Positions 4,597 through 8,754 of a DNA stretch of 8,754 nucleotides are shown piece after piece (within the stretch, counting starts at the first letter, position 1; each line of letters begins with the position of its first letter). The stretch is from NCBI GenBank assembly GCA_041694215.1, contig JASMTO010000017.1, forward strand, positions 1 through 8,754, in the 5' to 3' direction. The notes under the pieces were generated by a model. It made no database searches, was not told the origin of the DNA, and saw nothing but the letters and a program-made list of their open reading frames with translations. The translations under genes and the position numbers were made by a program. The stretch is from Flexistipes sp041694215. GTDB lineage: Bacteria; Chrysiogenota; Deferribacteres; Deferribacterales; Flexistipitaceae.

Positions 4597-5568
4597 ATGA
4601 AAGACAAGCACGATCAGTTCTTTAAACACGTGTTTAACGATCCCGAAAATAACAGATCATTTATAAAAGACTACCTGCCAGCAAAAGTAAATAAAGAGTT
4701 GGATTTATCCTCTGTTCAGGTGCATGATCCTGGCTCAAATAGCGAAGAAGAAACAGAGTATATCAGTGACATAGTAGTATCCTGCAAAACCAAAAACGGC
4801 AAGCCTGCAGACCTGTATTTTTTATTTGAGCACAAGTCATACAAAGACAAACACATTTATCTTCAACTACTCCGATACTTATATGAAGCCTGGTCAACGG
4901 ATTATCGCAGGAAGAGAGAATATCGGGTGGTTATTCCTGTGGTATTTTACCATGGTAAGAGTGAGTGGAATTTACCTGTGCATTTTATAGATAACTTTGA
5001 TTTAAGTGAGAATTTGAAAGCATTTATGCTTGATTTCAGTTATTTGTTATTTGATACAAGCAAGTGGGATTCTGACATAAACAATCCAGAGACAGATAAC
5101 ATCTATTTGCTTTGTGCTATGATGTTGATGAAAATGGCATATCACAATGACTTTGAGGGAGTGAAAAGTATTTTGCAATTAATGGATGAAAAAGGGTTGT
5201 TGGCAGACCGGCAAAGAGTTATATTTATTTTCAAATATATAGTATATACACAGGAAGTAGACAAGGAATCATTTATAGATTTGTTAAAGGAGTATGATGA
5301 GGGAGGTGACATAATGCCTGTTGCAGATTCGATAAGAGAAGAAGGCATTCAGATAGGTGAGCAGAGGGGCATTCAGATAGGCGAGCTGAAGGGCGAAATT
5401 AAAAGGCTTCAGGAGACTCTTATCAAGCAAATGCACCTTAAATACGGCATCACCGATGCTGAAAAAGACTTTATAAAATCAGTCACCGATTTAGATAAAC
5501 TGGATAAGGCTACTGAAGCTATTCTGTCTGAGGATAATAAAGAAAAACTCTTGAGCTTACTGAAATAA
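4597..5568 (+). CDS. rpn: Rpn-family PD-(D/E)XK nuclease (recombination-promoting nuclease / Transposase_31), long form
   Basis: The 323-residue protein opens MKDKHDQFFKHVFNDPENNR, the hallmark of the Rpn/YhgA family. The nuclease core shows D58 in YISDIVVSC and E78-x-K80 in LFEHKSYKDKHIYLQLLRYL, a complete PD-(D/E)XK set. A helical middle domain follows. The C-terminus carries a tandem 8-residue repeat (GIQIGEQR, GIQIGELK) and a charged helix. Rpn proteins are DNA endonucleases tied to recA-independent recombination and, in published work, to phage defence, with an inhibitor made from an internal start. The ATG at 4597 has no clear Shine-Dalgarno, whereas an internal ATG has a near-perfect one (see 5314-5568). 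Length and motifs indicate an intact gene. It follows a RAYT remnant and shares no operon with the flanking TA genes. Confidence 0.92.
   Translation: MKDKHDQFFKHVFNDPENNRSFIKDYLPAKVNKELDLSSVQVHDPGSNSEEETEYISDIVVSCKTKNGKPADLYFLFEHKSYKDKHIYLQLLRYLYEAWSTDYRRKREYRVVIPVVFYHGKSEWNLPVHFIDNFDLSENLKAFMLDFSYLLFDTSKWDSDINNPETDNIYLLCAMMLMKMAYHNDFEGVKSILQLMDEKGLLADRQRVIFIFKYIVYTQEVDKESFIDLLKEYDEGGDIMPVADSIREEGIQIGEQRGIQIGELKGEIKRLQETLIKQMHLKYGITDAEKDFIKSVTDLDKLDKATEAILSEDNKEKLLSLLK
5301..5309 (+). promoter_or_regulatory. Strong ribosome binding site inside rpn
   Basis: GGGAGGTGA lies inside the rpn reading frame, with GGAGGTGA (5302-5309) complementary over eight bases to the 3' end of 16S rRNA and seven bases between GGAGG and the in-frame ATG at 5314. 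No comparable site precedes the full-length start at 4597. Confidence 0.75.
5314..5568 (+). CDS. Internal in-frame ORF of rpn, candidate RpnS inhibitor (84 aa)
   Basis: The ATG at 5314 is codon 240 of the rpn frame and would give an 84-residue protein starting MPVADSIREEGIQIGE and ending LSEDNKEKLLSLLK. Its ribosome binding site is far better than that of the full-length gene. The product would hold only the repeat segment (GIQIGEQR/GIQIGELK) and the C-terminal helices, without the nuclease core. Published work on E. coli Rpn proteins describes such internally translated C-terminal proteins, RpnS, which bind and block the long nuclease RpnL, so the pair acts like a toxin and intragenic antitoxin. 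Here the start and ribosome binding site are seen directly; the inhibitory role is inferred from the family. Confidence 0.7.
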   Translation: MPVADSIREEGIQIGEQRGIQIGELKGEIKRLQETLIKQMHLKYGITDAEKDFIKSVTDLDKLDKATEAILSEDNKEKLLSLLK

Positions 5569-5647
5569 ATCTGAGACTTTCCCGTCTCCACTTATTAAAT
5601 GTAGACTCCCTAAGAAGAGACATGTATAGGCACCTGCAAAAAAAAGA

Positions 5648-5660
5648 CAGGTCAATAATG
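5648..5660 (+). repeat. Dispersed repeat copy 5 (CAGGTCAATAATG)
   Basis: A 13-base match to the repeat core with one substitution, preceded by a poly-A run and GA as in copy 1. It lies 79 bases after the rpn stop and is the last copy in the window. Confidence 0.55.
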
Positions 5661-5788
5661 GAATTTAGTCTCTTTTTCACACTTCGTAAGCATCCTGATG
5701 TTTTTTAACCAGGTTCCCGCGCTTTTTTAGAGGTGCCAAAAACCCCGAATTGGAATAACTGACCTGATTTCCAGCAAGCTCGGAACAG

Positions 5789-5819
5789 AAAGGTTTGCGA
5801 TTAAATTATGCAAACCTTT
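5789..5819. repeat. Perfect hairpin, 10-bp arms
   Basis: AAAGGTTTGC (5789-5798) and GCAAACCTTT (5810-5819) pair perfectly around an 11-base loop. Only one further T follows on the plus strand before G, so it is a poor terminator. It could be an element end or a structural repeat. Confidence 0.5.
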
Positions 5820-5868
5820 TGAAGGGATTACGACTCCACTGTAGCTTTGCTCCAGCGTTATACGTAAG

Positions 5869-6003
5869 ATGTATAAACTAAGAAATTTTTTGAATATTTT
5901 GCATTTATCGGAGTATTTCGAACAACATATCGACCGTTTCTGGACAGTGTACCGGGTTTATGGGATAGATCGGTTGACTAAGCACTTGAACCTAATTATT
6001 TAG
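5869..6003 (+). CDS. Small ORF of unknown nature (44 aa), possibly a gene remnant
   Basis: The frame reads MYKLRNFLNILHLSEYFEQH and then IDRFWTVYRVYGIDRLTKHL. Its composition (Tyr, Trp, Arg and His spread through a helical pattern) looks more protein-like than random AT-rich sequence, but there is no Shine-Dalgarno before the ATG and I recognise no family. A second, overlapping plus-strand frame is also open here, which weakens the case. It could be the tail of a lost gene or an unexpressed chance frame. Confidence 0.25.
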   Translation: MYKLRNFLNILHLSEYFEQHIDRFWTVYRVYGIDRLTKHLNLII

Positions 6004-6013
6004 CTTTTTTTTA

Positions 6014-6397
6014 CTATTCATCAGGTCTGAATATTTTAATCTGCAAATTTTTCAACGGTTTGTAATGCTTATCATTACCGGTTATAAGAGGTAAACCATA
6101 TACAATGGCGGTTGATGCTATTAACGAATCAGCAATTTCCACTGAGTTGCTTAAATAAAATTCTTCAATAAAAAATACAGCTTTAGCTGAAATTTCTTCA
6201 GTTATATAAATTATTTCAGTGCCCCAGCTATGCAGACTTTTTCTGAAAAGATTAAGCTCATTTTTGTTTCTCATCCCCTGAACCAGTTCCATATAAGTTA
6301 CTGCAGAAATAAAAAAATTATCCAGGTTTTCTATTAAATCGTATGCTCGGGTGTTTCCTCTCAAATACCATATGATTACATCGGTATCCACAAGCAT
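6014..6397 (-). CDS. vapC: VapC-type PIN-domain ribonuclease toxin
   Basis: This 127-residue protein is a PIN-domain RNase. The acidic active-site residues are visible in order: D4 and D6 in MLVDTDVIIWYLRG, E37 in TYMELVQGM, D90 in VEIADSLIASTA, and N108/D109 in LITGNDKHYKPL. Length is typical of VapC, and the end (LQIKIFRPDE) matches the usual last strand. The family cleaves tRNA or rRNA in a Mg-dependent manner and is held inactive by its antitoxin. The ATG overlaps the antitoxin stop by one base (TAATG), a tight coupling that makes toxin translation depend on the upstream gene. It is transcribed from the promoter at 6661-6688. No defect is seen. Confidence 0.93.
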   Translation of the reverse strand: MLVDTDVIIWYLRGNTRAYDLIENLDNFFISAVTYMELVQGMRNKNELNLFRKSLHSWGTEIIYITEEISAKAVFFIEEFYLSNSVEIADSLIASTAIVYGLPLITGNDKHYKPLKNLQIKIFRPDE

Positions 6398-6630
6398 TAA
6401 AATCTGCCTTTTCTTAAATTTCTAACATAGCTTTCAACATTTTTCACTTTATCGTTATCTTTCCAAATTCCAAAAAGTTCATTTCCATTTTTTGTTTGTT
6501 TTGTTTTTTCAAATTCAACCAGTTTAGCACAGGGCTTCCCCCTGTATGTAATAATAACTTCTTCACCTCTTTTTACTGTCTCCAAAAGCTCTTTTGAGTA
6601 AAACCTCAAATCTTTAGCCGTAGCTTTCAT
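6397..6630 (-). CDS. Phd/YefM-family antitoxin of the VapC toxin
   Basis: The 77-residue protein has a Phd/YefM-type DNA-binding N-terminus: MKATAKDLRFYSKELLETVK, then RGEEVIITYRGKPCAKLVEF, where the G-E-E-V-x-I-x-x-x-G-K-P-x-A core is diagnostic. A flexible Lys/Thr linker leads to the toxin-binding tail LFGIWKDNDKVKNVESYVRN and LRKGRF, which is usual for antitoxins paired with this VapC group. The family dimer neutralises the toxin and represses the operon; a palindromic operator overlaps the promoter just upstream. GAGGT (6642-6638) lies seven bases before the ATG. The gene is first in a two-gene operon and shares one base with vapC. Confidence 0.92.
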   Translation of the reverse strand: MKATAKDLRFYSKELLETVKRGEEVIITYRGKPCAKLVEFEKTKQTKNGNELFGIWKDNDKVKNVESYVRNLRKGRF

Positions 6631-6646
6631 CGTTTTGACCTCATAA

Positions 6647-6670
6647 AGTTTATACTTAAAAGTATAAACT
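6647..6670 (-). promoter_or_regulatory. Palindromic operator of the phd-vapC operon
   Basis: AGTTTATACTT (6647-6657) and AAGTATAAACT (6660-6670) are perfect 11-base inverted arms with an AA spacer. The palindrome contains the -10 box, so a bound antitoxin dimer would block RNA polymerase. It is the only strong symmetric site in this stretch and lies where Phd-type autoregulation is expected. Confidence 0.75.
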
Positions 6671-6688
6671 AACTCAATGCGTTGTCAA
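6661..6688 (-). promoter_or_regulatory. Promoter of the phd-vapC operon
   Basis: On the minus strand TTGACA (6688-6683) is followed after 16 bases by TATACT (6666-6661). Transcription would start near 6654, giving a leader of about 25 bases that includes the GAGGT ribosome binding site. The -10 box lies in one arm of the operator. Confidence 0.75.
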
Positions 6689-6736
6689 TCCATGTTTAAT
6701 GTATTTTTATATATTTATGATATATATAATAGTAAA

Positions 6737-8254
6737 TCAAAAAGCCATTTTAAGGTTTTTTGACAAATCACTGTCAGCTACCTTTTTGTAAGTGCTTTGA
6801 CTTTTATCATAATTGTATACGGCAATTTTCTTATAATCGCCATAAGCCATCCCAAAACCAAAAGCTACAGGTACCGGTATACTCATAAAAAAATGATACT
6901 TTCTGATACTCTTGCCAATAAGTTCGCCGGCTTCATCCACAAGAGAATAAATCTCAGCTACAGTTTTAATCCAGTCATCTTCATTTAAATCAATATTGCC
7001 TTGATTATTTTCTAAACATATAAACAGCAGACCGCACTTTAAATGTGATTTAATGTATTTTTGTGCATCATTTTTAGGATTATGGCTTGCAAGATAGATA
7101 ACAATGGCTGCATCTTCTGACTCCGTTCCCGTATACTCGACACTATATTTTATCTTTTCGTACTTTTTTGTTTTGCTCTTTAACAGCCGGGCAGATTTTT
7201 TCGAAAAATCCATAACTCTAAAAATATCGCCATCCTGGTAGTGGTAAATTGTGATTTTATTTTTAGCTCCGAATACAATTCCAGATAAAAATGCGAAAGC
7301 AGATAGACTTCCTAAAAAATGAATATTCACATAATATGGCAGTTGATATAATTTATTTATCTTTTCATAAAATTCCAGGAGTAACTTATCCCAAACTTCT
7401 ATAATATTTTCTAGCATCCCCTCTGTATGTGTAAAAACGAGCGAATTATCACCGCCAAGTATTCCAACCCAAATTTTATAATCGTTAACAATTTCATTAT
7501 CCGAAATTCTCTCAAGGTTTTTTTCTAACTCTGACTTTTTTTTCCCGAAAAGCTGTATAAAAGGAATATGAATGGTTTCAGCACTCAGTTTTGTCAATTC
7601 ATTTAGATTATCCATCGAATCAGGGGAAACAAAAAAGAATCCTTTTTCTTCGGAGATTTTTCTTTTTGCAGGTAAATTTTCTACTTTTGCAATGTTTCCG
7701 TTTTCTTTAACTTCGCCTGAGAAAGCAAAATGTTTAAGTTTATCTTCTTTCAACAAAGCAGAAGCAGCTGCTGCAAGAGAAAAAGACCTGCCTGCAAAAT
7801 AATTGTCAAACATAATAAAGAAATTACGTTTTAATGCCTTTGAAACGGATACGAGTGCATCTTTTACATGATTATTTTCGTTTGGGAATGTCAATATACT
7901 GCTTTCTAACTCTGCGTCGAAAAAAATCAGTTCCTGCAGTTCTGATTCATTCTCATTATTGTGAGAAGTAACTGGAAAATATGCTTTTTTGATTTTTGCA
8001 TTTTTCAGAGCATAACAGTCATTTTCAGTGATTTGCAAATGCTCACATAAATATTCTACGTTAAATAAATGCTCGTAAGTAAATACGGACTGAAGAAAAT
8101 TCGATTTTAAACTGCGGTATTCGGAAAATTCAGTTTTTGAAAATAATGAATAACAGTATGGGAGAGAATCTTGTTTTATGCTACCATCTTTTATACACTG
8201 CTCAATAATTTTGTAATTTCGACCTTTTTGAATATTGTCAAATATCGTTTTCAT
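6737..8254 (-). CDS. Lon protease-SAVED fusion protein (CalpL-like, cyclic-oligonucleotide-activated protease)
   Basis: Residues about 90-215 of this 505-residue protein form a Lon (S16) protease-like domain: G-R-S157-FSLAAAASALL supplies the nucleophile, and FSGEVKENGNIAKVENLPAK followed by RK supplies the general-base lysine (K197, possibly K199), about 40 residues on as in Lon. There is no AAA+ ATPase. Residues about 258-495 resemble a SAVED sensor made of two CARF-like halves: IHFLGSLSAFAFLSGIVFGA...ITIYHYQ (311-340) and YHFFMSIPVPVAFGFGMAYG...IAVYNYD (453-483). This order matches CalpL, the type III CRISPR protease that is switched on by cyclic tetra-adenylate and cleaves a partner protein. 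I chose the ATG at 8254, giving a 17-base overlap with the upstream gene; a start at 8290 would lengthen the overlap and adds no family sequence. No transmembrane segment is obvious. Activator and substrate are inferred. Confidence 0.85.
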   Translation of the reverse strand: MKTIFDNIQKGRNYKIIEQCIKDGSIKQDSLPYCYSLFSKTEFSEYRSLKSNFLQSVFTYEHLFNVEYLCEHLQITENDCYALKNAKIKKAYFPVTSHNNENESELQELIFFDAELESSILTFPNENNHVKDALVSVSKALKRNFFIMFDNYFAGRSFSLAAAASALLKEDKLKHFAFSGEVKENGNIAKVENLPAKRKISEEKGFFFVSPDSMDNLNELTKLSAETIHIPFIQLFGKKKSELEKNLERISDNEIVNDYKIWVGILGGDNSLVFTHTEGMLENIIEVWDKLLLEFYEKINKLYQLPYYVNIHFLGSLSAFAFLSGIVFGAKNKITIYHYQDGDIFRVMDFSKKSARLLKSKTKKYEKIKYSVEYTGTESEDAAIVIYLASHNPKNDAQKYIKSHLKCGLLFICLENNQGNIDLNEDDWIKTVAEIYSLVDEAGELIGKSIRKYHFFMSIPVPVAFGFGMAYGDYKKIAVYNYDKSQSTYKKVADSDLSKNLKMAF

Positions 8255-8754
8255 CGATGACTCTGATATTTTCTGACAAATAATCAACATTTATAAAGTC
8301 AAAGGGCACTTCAATCTCAATTTGCGACTTTTCTATATAAAAGTAAAAAGTATTTCCAAAAAATTCCATTTTAGCAAATCGCTTTGATAATAGTTTATCG
8401 CTTATCGTTATCGTTAATGTTTTATCATCCGGATCAAAATTTAGGATAAAATTTTCACCTATTGCACTATGTCTTGCATCAAAAGCTGCATTTGGCAGAT
8501 CAGCATTTTTCAGCATAAAAGATAATCGCTCTTTAAGATCGTTCAGGGTAATAATTTCTTGTTCATTCTTTCTAATATCTTCTTCCATGGCAATAAACTG
8601 CCCGAAACAATAGTCAGCAACTTCCTTTAACTCCAGTATTCTGAATTGATTTTCCAGATAACTATAATCATCAATGGGAATCTTACGGCCGGTGAATTTT
8701 TCTTCTAAATAATCATTTACCATATATTCATAGAGAGCATCTGCATATTCCTCA
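8238..8754 (-). CDS. Unidentified protein co-operonic with Lon-SAVED, C-terminal part (runs off right edge)
   Basis: The frame is open to the window edge (EEYADALYEYMVNDYLEE onward), so the ATG at 8723 is probably internal and the true start lies outside. About 171 residues are visible. The first half is helical, with a likely coiled coil (about FGQFIAMEEDIRKNEQEI and TLNDLKERLSFML). After a NADLPNAAFDARHSAIGEN segment, the second half alternates short strands (FILNFDPDDKTLTITISD, MEFFGNTFYFYIEKSQIEIE). I recognise no family. The gene overlaps the Lon-SAVED start by 17 bases, so the two are co-translated and probably act together. By analogy with CalpL, whose target CalpT is encoded next to it, this could be the protease substrate or an anti-sigma-like partner; the sequence alone does not show that. 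Confidence 0.7.
   Translation of the reverse strand, partial: EEYADALYEYMVNDYLEEKFTGRKIPIDDYSYLENQFRILELKEVADYCFGQFIAMEEDIRKNEQEIITLNDLKERLSFMLKNADLPNAAFDARHSAIGENFILNFDPDDKTLTITISDKLLSKRFAKMEFFGNTFYFYIEKSQIEIEVPFDFINVDYLSENIRVIDENDI

Larger units (their letters stand above)
5569..6013. other. Intergenic region between rpn and vapC
   Basis: This 445-base stretch holds no recognised gene. It contains a small GAGAC/GTCTC hairpin right after the rpn stop (5573-5588, poor T tract), repeat copy 5 (5648-5660), a 10-base-pair hairpin (5789-5819) and a 44-codon ORF (5869-6003). The remainder shows no motif I can name. Confidence 0.6.

Noticed and set aside
5573..5588. GAGAC/GTCTC hairpin after rpn as a terminator
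   Set aside because: The stem is five base pairs and is followed by CACTTATT instead of a T run.
5753..5864. Possible second attC: GAATAAC (5753-5759) with GTTATAC (5858-5864) and AGCAAGC/GCTTTGCT inside
   Set aside because: Neither core fits RYYYAAC/GTTRRRY, the arms pair with gaps, the unrelated 5789-5819 hairpin fills the middle, and no ORF ends just upstream.
6797..7802. Plus-strand frames of 63 and 76 codons opposite the Lon-SAVED gene
   Set aside because: They are complementary-strand artefacts of the long coding frame; no motifs or start signals.
8255..8290. Longer start for the Lon-SAVED protein (ATG at 8290)
   Set aside because: It adds twelve residues lying wholly inside the upstream gene and lacks a ribosome binding site; 8254 gives a shorter, more usual overlap.
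1..8754. CRISPR array, tRNA or rRNA genes
   Set aside because: No regularly spaced repeats with unique spacers, and no cloverleaf or rRNA-like sequence was seen; the five dispersed repeats are far too widely spaced.

Overview
The window looks like an accessory, mosaic stretch from an AT-rich Gram-negative bacterium. The Gram-negative call rests on two lipoprotein-type signal peptides, a glycine-zipper envelope protein and an integron attC site. I cannot name the genus. No core metabolic, rRNA or tRNA gene is present. Almost every stretch is a toxin-antitoxin or defence-type gene, a broken mobile element, or a recombination site.

Layout. 1-600 (minus): N-terminal 200 codons of an IS1634-family transposase, running off the left edge, with a strong promoter that places the start codon at the predicted transcript start. 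797-961: 5' end of an IS1380-family element, cut after 29 codons. 972-1277: a short repeat and the first 41 codons of a REP-associated tyrosine transposase (RAYT). 1274-2751: two overlapping lipoprotein genes followed 15 bases later by a well-formed integron attC site; together these look like a gene cassette. 2777-2884: start of what may be the next cassette, soon degraded. 3130-3612 (minus): N-terminal third of an IS110-family transposase with its 5' region. 3740-4338: DinJ-YafQ toxin-antitoxin operon with promoter and operator half-sites. 4386-4544: C-terminal tail of a RAYT. 4597-5568: a complete Rpn (PD-(D/E)XK) nuclease gene carrying a strongly initiated in-frame internal ORF. 5569-6013: mostly non-coding. 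6014-6688 (minus): Phd/VapC toxin-antitoxin operon with a palindromic operator. 6737-8754 (minus): a Lon protease-SAVED fusion protein preceded by an overlapping gene that runs off the right edge.

How the parts fit. Five copies of a short repeat (consensus near CAGGTAAATAATGCATT), all in the same orientation, separate the modules between 970 and 5660. Two adjoin RAYT fragments, so they are probably RAYT-associated termini along which the mosaic was assembled. The most interesting functional units are the Lon-SAVED gene, which resembles the cyclic-oligonucleotide-activated CRISPR protease CalpL, together with its unidentified partner, and the Rpn gene-within-gene. No CRISPR array, Cas gene, CD-NTase or integron integrase lies in the window, so the signalling source for Lon-SAVED and the recombinase for attC must lie elsewhere or be absent.
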